Shown here: one piece after another, positions 28,957 to 39,172 of the stretch
Numbering within the stretch: the stretch's first letter is position 1
How the letters are laid out: each line of letters starts with the position of its first letter
Assembly (NCBI RefSeq): GCF_000002515.2
Contig: NC_006041.1
Span: 1 to 64,000, forward strand
Reading direction: 5' to 3'
Length of the DNA stretch: 64,000 nt
DNA from: Kluyveromyces lactis
Taxonomy: Eukaryota; Ascomycota; Saccharomycetes; Saccharomycetales; Saccharomycetaceae
The notes under the pieces: generated by a model
What the model was told of the DNA's origin: nothing
Seen by the model: only the letters and a program-made list of their open reading frames with translations
The model's database searches: none
Position numbers and translations under genes: made by a program

Positions 28957-31341
28957 ATGAATCATATTAAATCCGTTCTGTCTGCTGACGCTCCGGTTAC
29001 TGAGAAAGTTCTGCTAGATGTTGGACAAGAACGTAGCTTCATTAATTCATCTGATGATAACTTGAACCTAGAAGACAAAAAAAGAGGCCTTGAAGTTAAC
29101 GTTTTCGCCGCAAGGTCTGATTATCTTTTGGGCAGTCAGTTGTCCCATGAAGTTATTGAGGATGAGTATGCAGGTATTGTAGTTGAAGATGATTCTGCTT
29201 ATCCAGAAGTTAGGGCCGCTGTTCCTTCCTCTGATGATCCCACATTACCACAAAACACTGTCAGGATGTGGGTTATTGGGATGCTAATGGCAACTGTTGG
29301 GTCTGGATTGAATTTACTATTTTCATTACATTCCCCTTCGATTGTTTTGAGTGCTTTTGTGACCAGCATTCTTGCCTGGCCGATAGGTAAGGCATGGGAT
29401 AAAGTGATGCCAGACGTCAAACTTTTTGGCCGCTTTGGGGGCCCTAGTTTAAACCCAAGTCCCTTCAATTTGAAAGAGCATTGCCTGATTCAAATTATGG
29501 CAAATGTTTCCTTCGGTGGTGGTGAAGCGTATGCAACTGACATTTTTCTAGCCATGAATAATTATTTTGAAGCTGACTTCGGTTGGGGTTTCGATATTGT
29601 TACTATTCTTGCTACGCAGTGTATCGGTTTTGCTTTAGCTGGTCTTGTTAAAGACATTTTGATAACTCCAGCTTCTATGATTTGGCCATCTAACTTAGTC
29701 ACATGTACATTCTTGACGAATCTCCACATCAATGAAAACCATATGGCAAATGGCTGGAAAATCTCTAGATTAAAGTTCTTTTTCATGGTATTTATCATTG
29801 GGTTTGTTTACTATTGGTTCCCAGGTTTTATCTTTCAGGCACTTTCCTACTTTGCTTGGGTAACTTGGATTAGGCCAGATAACGTAATCATCAATCAAAT
29901 TTTCGGGGCTTCTACCGGTCTTGGTATTATTCCCCTCACATTCGACTGGAACCAAATAGCTGGTTATGTGGGTTCACCTTTAGTCCCTCCAGTAAGTACT
30001 ATTTTCTCCATCTTACTTTCTATGATCATGATTTTCTGGGTTACAGTTCCGGCAATTCATTATTCTAACGTCTGGTTCGGTAAATATCTTCCGATCTCTG
30101 ATTCGGGGTCTTATGACAGATTTCAACAATCCTACAACGTTTCGAAAATTGTTACTCCTAATTTGTCATTCGATATTGACGCATACAAAAGCTACTCACC
30201 ATTGTATCTTCCAGCAACATTTGTTATTTCCTATGGTATGTCTTTTGCAAGCAATACTGCAACATTAGTCCATGCAGGGCTATTTCACGGGAAAGAGATT
30301 ACGGGCGCGTTTAGAAATGTCAAAAAAGAACAGGAAGATATTCATAACAGGCTTATGAAAAACTACAGGGATGTACCTCACTGGTGGTACGGTATCGTTT
30401 TCCTGGTCTTTTTTGGACTTGCAATCGCTGGCATCAGAGCATGGAATACCGAAATGCCCGTATGGGCCTTGATATTCGCGCTAGTTATTGCAGGCGTATT
30501 TTTAGTGCCAATTGGAATTATTTGCGCTGTCACAAGTATCTCAGTTGGTTTGAACGTCTTGACTGAATTTATTATCGGTTATATCTTGCCAGGTAAGCCT
30601 ATTGCAATGATGTTTTTCAAGACATTTGGCTACATTACTAATCATCAAGCAGTGACCTATGCACAAGATATGAAACTGGGTCATTACATGAAAATTGCCC
30701 CTCGTTTAATGTTCAGCGCGCAATTTATTGCCACTGTGTGGAGTTCTGTTGTTCAAGTTTGTGTTTTGAAATGGGCCCAGGGAAATATTACGGATGTATG
30801 TGATGCTCATCAAAAGTCACATTTCACCTGTCCAAACGCTCGCGTTTTCTTCAATGCCGCAATTATTTGGGGAGTTATTGGGCCACAGAGGATGTTCAGC
30901 TCTGGCCAGTTGTACAGTAAAGTTTTATGGTTCTTCTTAATCGGTGCCTCATTGCCACTTATCAACTGGCTGGTTCTTAAAAAATGGCCAAAATCACCAA
31001 TCAAGTATTTAAACTGGCCTGTGTTCTTCTCCGGTACCGGTTTAATTCCACCAGCAACACCATATAATTATGGTTCTTACTGTATGGTCGGTATCACGTT
31101 CGGTTATTTTATTAAGAGAAAGTGGTTCCATTGGTGGACGAAGTATAATTATTCTTTGTCAGCTGCTTTAGATATCAGCTTGGCCTGGAGTTCTTTGATG
31201 ATTTTTTTCTGTTTGACTTTAACAAACACTAATGCGCCCAACTGGTGGGGGAATACCGTCATTGATACTATTGACTACGAGGGCACAGCAATTCAGAGCA
31301 TTTTGAATGATGGTGAAAGTTTCGGCTTGACAAAATGGTAG
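28957..31341 (+). CDS. OPT-family oligopeptide transporter, second paralogue
   Basis: This 794-aa oligopeptide transporter has the same architecture as the OPT1 product upstream but is clearly diverged from it. An acidic N-terminus (~95 residues) is followed by ~12-16 membrane segments. The OPT motif reads NPSPFNLKEH, with Ser for the usual Gly. Conserved blocks: TQCIGFALAG (Phe where Opt1 has Tyr), VGLNVLTEFIIGYILPGKP, FKTFGYITNHQA, SGTGLIPPATPYNYGSY and NWWGNTV. It ends FGLTKW. It likely imports small peptides at the plasma membrane; whether it takes glutathione is open given the Tyr-to-Phe change. GATA-type motifs upstream hint at nitrogen regulation. This is the last gene before the conserved chromosomal core. 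Confidence 0.92.
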   Translation: MNHIKSVLSADAPVTEKVLLDVGQERSFINSSDDNLNLEDKKRGLEVNVFAARSDYLLGSQLSHEVIEDEYAGIVVEDDSAYPEVRAAVPSSDDPTLPQNTVRMWVIGMLMATVGSGLNLLFSLHSPSIVLSAFVTSILAWPIGKAWDKVMPDVKLFGRFGGPSLNPSPFNLKEHCLIQIMANVSFGGGEAYATDIFLAMNNYFEADFGWGFDIVTILATQCIGFALAGLVKDILITPASMIWPSNLVTCTFLTNLHINENHMANGWKISRLKFFFMVFIIGFVYYWFPGFIFQALSYFAWVTWIRPDNVIINQIFGASTGLGIIPLTFDWNQIAGYVGSPLVPPVSTIFSILLSMIMIFWVTVPAIHYSNVWFGKYLPISDSGSYDRFQQSYNVSKIVTPNLSFDIDAYKSYSPLYLPATFVISYGMSFASNTATLVHAGLFHGKEITGAFRNVKKEQEDIHNRLMKNYRDVPHWWYGIVFLVFFGLAIAGIRAWNTEMPVWALIFALVIAGVFLVPIGIICAVTSISVGLNVLTEFIIGYILPGKPIAMMFFKTFGYITNHQAVTYAQDMKLGHYMKIAPRLMFSAQFIATVWSSVVQVCVLKWAQGNITDVCDAHQKSHFTCPNARVFFNAAIIWGVIGPQRMFSSGQLYSKVLWFFLIGASLPLINWLVLKKWPKSPIKYLNWPVFFSGTGLIPPATPYNYGSYCMVGITFGYFIKRKWFHWWTKYNYSLSAALDISLAWSSLMIFFCLTLTNTNAPNWWGNTVIDTIDYEGTAIQSILNDGESFGLTKW

Positions 31342-32523
31342 AATTAACTTTCCATTCGTATCAAATACCGTAACTAACTTCGTCATTAAGATAGGCAGTA
31401 GAAAAACAACTACATAAGTCTGTAGAAGTCGATTAGTTGTATAACAGCCAAAGACCTCCGCTATTTTTGGTTAACAGTTACCAATCTTAATAAATGATGT
31501 TCGAAAAAGGTCACTTTCCTTAAAAGAGAACATATTTATTTAAGGGCTGTGTCTAATCAACATTAAACTCACTGTTTTCATACTTTTGCCTTGTACGTTC
31601 TTATTAGTGGATTTATCTTTATAGCAATTAATCGCTATGAAAAGGATACTACTCAATTACTAAACTTTATTTTTTTTTAGATTCAAATAAAGATCTAAGG
31701 TACGATTTTTGGAAAGCATTTTGATAGAGTGCAGTGAGCAACCGCAACAGCGGTAATAACGCTATAACATCTAAAAAAGGAAAAGAAAAGGATTCGTTTG
31801 AAAGCGGACTTTACGCACGCCTTGACTTTATAAAATAAACTGTAGCATGTCTCTATATGGCGACTTGAAATCAACCATAAAGATCATCTGTCACCTTGGA
31901 ATTTAGCTCATGTTACCAATAGAAAAGGTCTTAAAGAAAGAACTGTAAGTGGGGATCTTACAAGGTCTCGGGACATAGTTCAGGCCAATACATAATCAAT
32001 GAATGTCTGTAGCAAGCTCAAATGCCAAATGTAAAAGTTGAGCTTTTTAACCTACAAAAACAACTTACTGATTTGAAACCACACTTTCATGTGCAAAAGC
32101 TCACATATGATATGAAGAGTATGTTCTCTTTTCCGCGGAGCTTTAACGTGACAATCAGAAAGAATTTGACGCACATCGACCAAACTCAATAGAAGGAAGA
32201 AATGCCCGGTAAGTACTGTTCTTGCATTTAAATACTGGGAGAAATACTTCACCATGTTCCGTTAAACCAAAAATAATGACTCCTCCAAATCCTATAACAG
32301 AGTCTAATAAAACAATAAAGATTGATAATGTGTTTTCCGATGATGCACATGTACTCCTTATGATCTCCTTGATTTTCATAGGAAATTCGCACTGATACAG
32401 AAATGAAAAAAAAGAATTGGCATTCTTAGACCATCTTTGTAAATAAACGCTGGGCAGCAAAGATATTGCCATACCGAAACTCTCCCAGTAAATCCATCGA
32501 ATCTCTTTGAGTAGTAATACATC
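31342..32523. other. Intergenic boundary between accessory zone and conserved core
   Basis: About 1.2 kb with no gene I can support; frames on the - strand from 32155 to 32672 overlap the start of EFM1 and are shadows. Gene content changes here from subtelomeric transport/stress genes to housekeeping genes with a conserved order. Confidence 0.5.
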
Positions 32524-34200
32524 ATGGTTAAAGAAGCAGCTCTTGAAAGATTGTTGGTCCATGCAAAGAAGAATAATTGTGAAATCAGTGATGATCTAGA
32601 GTTTCGAATTGACCCGGTGACTGGTGTAGGTGCATACTTGAAGCATAAGCTACATAATAAGGAAGCCCTCATAAAGATATCTCAAGATTTCATTTTAACT
32701 AAGGCTGAAGCGCTTCAATACTTTGAAATTGATAGTTGTTCTTCATCAAACCCTAACGCGATTACTCAGTTGTATTTAATCGCATTGCAGTCCAATCAGT
32801 CAGCGAAATGGCAACCTTATTTGGACGTATTGCCATCTTTGGACGATATTTCGAGCCCTTTAGTATGGCAGCCGCATGAACTAGAAATAATTCGTGGTTC
32901 TGACCTATACATAAAAACCAAACGGAAGCTTGCCTCTTTGCTAGACGAATGGTATGAGATTTTAACGGAACTGAATTTGTGCAGTGAAAAAGCGAAGAAG
33001 TACTATGAACTTCAAGATAGAGACAATATAGCTGTTGAGAAATGCTATTCAGTGGATTCTTTTGCTGCCTATCTGTGGGCGCATTTGATATTTTCTTCGA
33101 GGGCTTTTCCATCCATAATTTATGATAATTCAGCGGGTTTGGAGGAGGGCTTTCTTCTCCCAATCGTCGATCTTTTAAATCACAAAAGTGACACGAAGGT
33201 ACACTGGAAGTCAGAAGGTTCCTTTATAACATTTAGTTCCGAGGAAATAATTGAAGCCAAGGGTGAATTGTATAACAATTATGGTGATAAATCAAACGAG
33301 GAGCTTTTGCTCGGATACGGTTTTGCAATTGATTCCAACCCACATGATGCCACGTCTATATCTTTGAAACTAGATGAAAAAACACTATCTGAAGCATCAA
33401 ATTACGGTACTGAAATCAACCCGAACAACGTATCTGGTGATTCCGTTAGATTCGATATTTCATTGAAAGATCCACTTCCAGTTCCGTTAATTAAGCTCTT
33501 TGGATTTATCTCAAAACTAAAATCAGAGAAAAACATTACTGTACGTGCCGTGCTTGAAGGTCTAGATCAACTGTATGCTTTATTACATCAAAAGATAGCT
33601 ATTTTCAAAGCTAAGACCAAATTCGAATCGCATAATATCCGGAACGAATCGATCATAAAGAATGCAAAAATTTACTTAACAGGACAGCGAAGGCTTTTTC
33701 ATTCCTCTCAGGAAGAACTGCAAAGGGAAATGAAAGCTATTATGAAGATTTATAAACCAGTGTCTTTCAAATCTATCTACAAGCTTGACCCTGAGTTTTC
33801 GAGCAGTTTATCGTCATGTTTAAACGTCTCATCCTATGAAGAGCTTGTCAAGAAAGGTCTTGCTCAACATGCACTTTTACTCTGGATTGTCAAAGCTCAC
33901 AATGCTAAGTTTTATAAAAGTCCCCACTCGCCTTCATTCGTTAGCGATACCTTTAATGATGTCGAGCGCAATATCACGATCGAAAAGGACGATGTCTTAG
34001 AATACATGCAATTTTACCAAGCGTTTTTCCCTAATCTCTCACAGATGTTTCCTAAAGTGTACAGTGTAGGAAGTTGGTCCATAAAGGACTTCATTATCGC
34101 TGGTGTGGTGATGGACCGTATTGTATGGTTGAGAATGGCAAGCAATGAATATTTCCTATTCGAAAAGCAAACATTTGATTTCAAAAGATCCTATTCCTAA
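32524..34200 (+). CDS. EFM1: SET-domain lysine methyltransferase Efm1
   Basis: This 558-aa cytoplasmic protein lysine methyltransferase of the SETD6/Rubisco-methyltransferase type probably monomethylates elongation factor eEF1A, as yeast Efm1 (YHL039W, 585 aa) does. A split SET domain spans about residues 25-265. The cofactor-binding motif appears as LPIVDLLNHKSDTKVHW (residues ~214-230), and the catalytic Tyr region as LYNNYGDKSNEELLLGYGF (~250-268). The C-terminal helical substrate-binding domain follows. The identity rests on SET features plus position: it begins the run of YHL-type genes. Paralogues Rkm1 and Rkm3 are alternatives on sequence alone. Confidence 0.85.
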   Translation: MVKEAALERLLVHAKKNNCEISDDLEFRIDPVTGVGAYLKHKLHNKEALIKISQDFILTKAEALQYFEIDSCSSSNPNAITQLYLIALQSNQSAKWQPYLDVLPSLDDISSPLVWQPHELEIIRGSDLYIKTKRKLASLLDEWYEILTELNLCSEKAKKYYELQDRDNIAVEKCYSVDSFAAYLWAHLIFSSRAFPSIIYDNSAGLEEGFLLPIVDLLNHKSDTKVHWKSEGSFITFSSEEIIEAKGELYNNYGDKSNEELLLGYGFAIDSNPHDATSISLKLDEKTLSEASNYGTEINPNNVSGDSVRFDISLKDPLPVPLIKLFGFISKLKSEKNITVRAVLEGLDQLYALLHQKIAIFKAKTKFESHNIRNESIIKNAKIYLTGQRRLFHSSQEELQREMKAIMKIYKPVSFKSIYKLDPEFSSSLSSCLNVSSYEELVKKGLAQHALLLWIVKAHNAKFYKSPHSPSFVSDTFNDVERNITIEKDDVLEYMQFYQAFFPNLSQMFPKVYSVGSWSIKDFIIAGVVMDRIVWLRMASNEYFLFEKQTFDFKRSYS

Positions 34201-34712
34201 CAGCAGTAAGAGTGGCGTAGTACCAATCCAATACGCTGAGGCTTTTATGTCAGTAGCCTGGATACCTATACCACTGACTAACTAATGCTCATCTTCACTT
34301 GATATATCGTCGAATTCATTTCATTCAGTTACTTGGATTAGTCAAGTGCTGTCAAGGGCCCTTTAATTTACTACTGGTTCATTTTTCAGAAAGTCCATCC
34401 CTCAATTTTGTCCTTCTCACAACTTCATTGTTCTTCGTGGTCCGTTTATAAGCATTGCATCTTTGAATTCTGCTTAATAAGAGATTTTGTTTGGATTCTT
34501 TTATTAAGGCGCGAAAAACTTTCCACTAGTTAGAGAACAACCATAAAACTATAACGAATATCAACATGAGGTTAATAGAAAGAAAAGTGGTATTTCAATT
34601 TTAATATAAAATATTAGATAACTATACTATCATATTAATAGTACAGGAACAAGCATTATCTTTTATAATTGATTCTGGGTAAAATATAGCATACTTTCAT
34701 TTCTTGATGAAT
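34201..34712. other. EFM1-COF1 convergent intergenic region
   Basis: Five hundred bases between the convergent ends of EFM1 and COF1. AT-rich, with no frame or element I can support. Confidence 0.5.
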
Positions 34713-35664
34713 TTAGTGGGAGCCAGCAGCTCTGCTAACCTTTTCCAAGACAGACTCGTAAGCGACTTCAGAGAAATCGGTACCTTGAATATCAGAGGAA
34801 ACACCATTCAAAGCTCTTCTCAATGCGTCCTTAGAAGAAGCATAAACCATCTTGCTTCTCACAGGAGCAGTATCTGGGGACCAAGTGAAGAAAACAATCT
34901 TAGATCTCTTACCTTCGTTGTTACCCAGTTCATATTCAAAATCGTAAACTGCGTACAAACAGTCGTTCTCTGGCAATTGCTCCAAAAACTTATCGTAATC
35001 TTGTTCAGCAGAAGTTTCCTTCACAATAATTTCAGTTTTGCTGTCGTTCAAAGCATACAAAATGAATTTGTACTTCTTTCCCAATTTCAAATCATTGAAA
35101 GCGTTCAAAGACTCATCTGCTACGGCAACACTGTTATGAATTCGTTTTTAATACAATCCCTACTTTCCTTTTAGATCTTTGGTTGTTCAAGATAGCACAA
35201 TATCTGAATATTCAATTAATCAGGTACCAATTCCATCATAGGGAAAGTTGGTGGTATCGTGTGTTCTTCAACCAAAGAAACAAAAGAGGATAAGAAAAAG
35301 ATCATGTTTTAAACTCGTGTTAGTAAACTCGTTTGCAATTAGCTGGAAGTATGCGGCGACAATTGTTATAAACTGCCATTATAAGGGTGGAGATAAAACA
35401 AGGCAGATTAATCAACAGAAACAAACATTCAAAAAAAATATCAGGAACGGTAGATACCTTTAATATTTGATTTCACGCCAGGCACCCTATAATCTTATAC
35501 CCAATTGCTACTTATGTGTGCATCGGTTAAGGATTGGGCTTTTTTCAATGTTTGTTTTTGTTTTTAACACATATGTGGTCCTTAATATATTAAGTAAAGA
35601 CCTTCTCTCAAAATTACCCCTATACTTTATAATATGGCTTTTACACATACCCTGATCTGGACAT
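34713..35664 (-). CDS. COF1: Cofilin (actin-depolymerising factor), two exons
   Basis: Cofilin binds and severs ADP-actin filaments at cortical patches. Exon 1 is 35664-35651 (ATG TCC AGA TCA GG, M-S-R-S), the intron runs 35650-35131 (520 nt, 5' GTATGT, 3' CAG), and exon 2 is 35130-34713. The split codon GG|T gives G5, and the protein continues [15 protein letters not shown]. Total 143 aa, the same as S. cerevisiae Cof1, which also has an intron right after MSRSG. The ADF domain covers nearly all of it; [20 protein letters not shown] and the actin-binding helix are almost identical to Cof1, and it ends GAGSH-like (AAGSH). A consensus TACTAAC lies at 35325-35319, ~188 nt before the 3' splice site, unusually far. 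Neighbours match YLL050C. Confidence 0.95.
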
Positions 35665-36082
35665 CTTGTGGATACTTATAATTGGCTGTGGTACACTGTA
35701 ATAGAGAAATAAAGGAGAATAATGAGAAGGAATCTAAAAAAAATCCCATTCAATTCTGCTAACGGCAAAAGTCATGTAGGTTCTGTCAATTCAATGGTGA
35801 AATTATAAGATCACTATTTTTTTTAAGTTTTTTGGGAAATGTAAACCTCCCTTGTGATCGTAATGTACGAAACAATAAGAATGCACACTTCAATGCTTTT
35901 CTGTGGAAAATACTATAGAAACATTGCCTTTCACGGTGAAACTAAGTATTTTGTAGGTTTCAATCATGTGTGTGTTTGCAACTCCATATCCTTCAATTTT
36001 CTTACATATTAATGCCCGTAAGCTCTAGACTGTTTTCTTTTCCCGAGGGTCGGTAGATCTGTTTTAATTAGTATATTATACA
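35665..36082. other. COF1-LDB18 divergent promoter region
   Basis: About 420 bp between divergent start codons. Thymidine-rich stretches and AT-rich sequence; no further feature I can support. Confidence 0.5.
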
Positions 36083-36628
36083 ATGATACCTGACACTGTG
36101 GTGTTGATCAATCGACTTGTTGATCGAGTCAACACCCTTGAACTCACATTAGGAGAATATTCCATCAATGATATGAGGATAAGGGGAGCCTTAGCTGAAT
36201 TACAAAAAAATTCGCAGCTAATCCTGAAGAATGGTGATAAAAACCTGAAGGAGATGCACCGGTATCTAATAGCGTTCGGCAATAATTCTCATCTTGGCGC
36301 TAACGAAGCTCAAGTATGGTTTGAAGCTCATCATTCGGAACTCTTGAAAATGTTAGATATGTTAATGAATCTCGACACAAAACTCACTGAAAGTCTGGAT
36401 CTAACCCTTGGTTCGTTTGGATCACGAATCCCTGACTGTGTTCTGGAATTGACACAGCTGCACAATGTAACGAGAACTGTGATTCAGCTGGTCCTGAAAT
36501 CTTTTCTAGTGATAAATCGGTTTATTTGCTTATCAACTCAACAGGAAGAAATGATTCTTGACGTTGAGAGCAGACTTAATAGGTTGCATGGGATTCTACG
36601 GTGTAGTGAAAGCGAGGTTTCAATATAG
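36083..36628 (+). CDS. LDB18: Dynactin p24-like subunit Ldb18
   Basis: This 181-aa mostly helical protein matches the length (178 aa) and position of S. cerevisiae Ldb18 (YLL049W), the p24-like shoulder subunit of dynactin needed for dynein-driven spindle positioning. Coiled-coil-prone heptads run from about residue 8 to 110 (VLINRLVDRVNTLELTL near the N-terminus) and again near the C-terminus (QQEEMILDVESRLNRLHGIL). No catalytic motif is expected. It is divergent from COF1 as in S. cerevisiae. Sequence alone would be weak evidence; synteny makes the call. Confidence 0.8.
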   Translation: MIPDTVVLINRLVDRVNTLELTLGEYSINDMRIRGALAELQKNSQLILKNGDKNLKEMHRYLIAFGNNSHLGANEAQVWFEAHHSELLKMLDMLMNLDTKLTESLDLTLGSFGSRIPDCVLELTQLHNVTRTVIQLVLKSFLVINRFICLSTQQEEMILDVESRLNRLHGILRCSESEVSI

Positions 36629-37468
36629 CGTTTGTACTAAATCATACCCAACACTATTAAATTCCTATTGTGCTTCGTTTTCCATCACAGTGCTAAACTA
36701 CAGACCGATTCTACACTTGAAAAATACAGAATATTACTCATGAAGGCGGCTATTAGAATGGTGATCACTCCATTTCTATCAGGGTGACCTCTAATTGAGA
36801 TGTTAGGCCAATTTCTGTTACTTTTTTTAGGTAAGGGTGGAATCAGCACTTCCATCAGTGCATACATTGAGTATACCTCACTGCTCATTTCAAAAATCAT
36901 CATCCTTTCGAATTGCGGACTACTTTGGTTGCTCTTGTCGTATAGTTGTACAGTCCAGATTATGTGTTTATCTGTTCGACCAGTATGTGAAATGTGACCG
37001 AGTGAATCTCGGTACTGTCTCGGTACTGTTGACGCTAGGTATCAGTACGATGTAATCCTGGTCTCTCTGTGTTATGGATGTGAAACTCTCCTAAACATGT
37101 AGACACTATATCTAATGTATGATCGACCTTACTGTCCTATCATAAGACACCAGGTGCATACATCCACATAATTGATTAAACAGCTAATTAACAATAGCAT
37201 CTCCGAATAGACCCGCTAGGGGTTATGAATTTCCTCCACGTGACTCGAATCCTTCGATGCCACACAAGCTTTCTCTCGCCTAGTTTTTTTTGGTTGCATG
37301 CATACATATCAGAACCGCATTAAAAAAAAAAAGAGAACGCGATCAGCATCTTTTATCAATGAGAAGGAGGATGTAAAATAAAATTAAGGTTCCTTGTCAT
37401 TAAGTTGATATACACAGCTGAGATAAAATGCCTATACACTGTTATGATCCAACGAGAACATCTGCTGT
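36629..37468. other. LDB18-MUP3 intergenic region
   Basis: About 840 bp. Short frames on both strands between 36558 and 37055 have no features and are not called. The distal part is the MUP3 promoter with a CACGTG site (37237-37242), a poly-A run near 37321, and pyrimidine-rich patches. Confidence 0.5.
37237..37242. promoter_or_regulatory. Cbf1-type CACGTG site, MUP3 promoter
   Basis: The site reads CCACGTGAC, i.e. GTCACGTGG on the other strand, matching the RTCACRTG preference of yeast Cbf1, which with Met4/Met28 activates methionine genes. It is ~230 bp upstream of the MUP3 start, a normal distance. Confidence 0.6.
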
Positions 37469-39076
37469 ATGGAGGATACACACTTGATAGAGGGTTCAAA
37501 AGCCCCTCTATATATAATAGAGTCGGAGAGGGATTCCACTGAAGATCTAAGTAAGAATGTGTCATCCTTGATATCAGATAACGAAGTACCTCAGGGGAGG
37601 CACCTTGGAATTTTTTCTACTGTTATTCTCTTTGTGTCAAGGATAGTTGGTGGCGGTATCTATTCTGTTCCCAGCAGTGTTTTCGTGAATTGCGGTGGGA
37701 ATGTGAGCCTGTTTCTATTCGTTTGGTTGTGTGCTGCAGTGATGGCTTTTATCGGTATGTCAATGTTTTTGGAGCTAGGCACTATCTTGCCAAAAAGTGG
37801 CGGAAGAAAAAATTTCCTTGAATTTTTATACGATAAGCCGCCAATGATGACGACAGTTATTTTATGCACATATTGTCTAATGACTTGTTTTGCTATGTCG
37901 CCTGCGATGATATTAGGAAAGTATATATTATACGCCTTAGGTTATGGTGAAGACTTTGTTAACAAGGAGTCGTATGCTTCTAACTATATTGGAATAGCTG
38001 CTATTATGGTTATAGTGTTTGTGCATGGTCTCTCTCTTAACCATGGCCTCATCATTCAGAATATTTTGGGGATTATAAAATTGGTCATTGTGCTCCTAAT
38101 GTCCTTAGCAGGAATGTATGTGACACTATTTTATCATAATGCTTCTTATGACATAACCCAGCCGTCGCTATTATTTAGTGCTGCTGTGCAAAGCTCTGAA
38201 GCGATCAGTAGTGCATCATTGACTTCTGCGTTTATCCAGTGCTTTTATTGTTTCGCTGGATGGGATACTGTTCACACCGTTACCTCCGAGATCAAGGATC
38301 CTAACAGGACATTGAAATTGGCTGGACCTCTTTCGCTTCTGATGGCTCTAATATGCTACCTTTCTCTGAATATTGCATACATAAAGGTGCTCACTTATGA
38401 GGAGATCAAGAATGCTGGACCTTTGCTCGGATCTGTTTTATTTTCTAAGATTTTCGGAAAAGCCGTGGGAGCACAATTCATTAATATCTCCATAATCCTT
38501 TCTGCAATATCGAACCTTTTTGTTACTGTGTATGGTATTTCTAGAATGAATCAGGAAATATTTAGAGAGGGTCTGTTTCCTTTTTCTGCACAATTGGCCA
38601 GAAATTGGCCTTGTAATTCCCCACTTCCCTCTTTGTTAATTTGCGGCATAGTCAGTTCTTTTTGGCTATATCTACTTCCAGGGACAGGAGCTGCTTTCGA
38701 TTACTTGATCAATTTTGAGGGATATGGGAATCAAATAATGTTACTTTTAGTTGCTGCTGGATTACTCGTCAGGAGAGAACGTCTAAAAAGATACCAATTT
38801 CCTTCGAGAACACCAATTGTGGGGGTGGTCGCCTTTCTGCTTCTCTCCGTATACTTGAGTGTTGGTCCATTTTTTGGTAATGGAACCGGCAACTCTGTTG
38901 GGAAGTTTCCCTCTTATCAGTACGCAGCTATTTTCCTATTCGCACTTTCCGTGGGCTTCTGGTTCATGAAGTTTGTATTGCTTCCCAGATTGTTTAAATA
39001 CACTCTTAGAAGCACTGTTGTTGTACAAAATGACGGACTAACAGTTGTGGACTGGAGGAGACATCCTGTAGAATAG
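37469..39076 (+). CDS. MUP3: Methionine permease, Mup3/Mup1-type amino acid transporter
   Basis: This 535-aa APC-superfamily permease imports methionine (and possibly cysteine) at the plasma membrane. It has 12-13 membrane segments starting at residue ~48. The unwound first segment has the expected glycine-rich motif VSRIVGGGIYSVPSSVF (~54-70). Other marks: YCFAGWDTVHTVTSEIKDPNRTL (central conserved LAT-type motif, ~258-280) and SRMNQEIFREGLFPF. S. cerevisiae Mup1 is 574 aa and Mup3 546 aa; position next to LDB18 and the YBT1/VMR1 gene matches MUP3 (YHL036W). A CACGTG site upstream fits methionine control. It converges with YBT1, with ~96 bp between stops. Confidence 0.88.
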   Translation: MEDTHLIEGSKAPLYIIESERDSTEDLSKNVSSLISDNEVPQGRHLGIFSTVILFVSRIVGGGIYSVPSSVFVNCGGNVSLFLFVWLCAAVMAFIGMSMFLELGTILPKSGGRKNFLEFLYDKPPMMTTVILCTYCLMTCFAMSPAMILGKYILYALGYGEDFVNKESYASNYIGIAAIMVIVFVHGLSLNHGLIIQNILGIIKLVIVLLMSLAGMYVTLFYHNASYDITQPSLLFSAAVQSSEAISSASLTSAFIQCFYCFAGWDTVHTVTSEIKDPNRTLKLAGPLSLLMALICYLSLNIAYIKVLTYEEIKNAGPLLGSVLFSKIFGKAVGAQFINISIILSAISNLFVTVYGISRMNQEIFREGLFPFSAQLARNWPCNSPLPSLLICGIVSSFWLYLLPGTGAAFDYLINFEGYGNQIMLLLVAAGLLVRRERLKRYQFPSRTPIVGVVAFLLLSVYLSVGPFFGNGTGNSVGKFPSYQYAAIFLFALSVGFWFMKFVLLPRLFKYTLRSTVVVQNDGLTVVDWRRHPVE

Positions 39077-39172
39077 AACTCAGGAAATTTGCTGAAGAAT
39101 AATAAAATGTTTAAAACTTTTCTGCGACTATTATATATTGAATTATTACTACTCCCGATTAAATAATACTTC

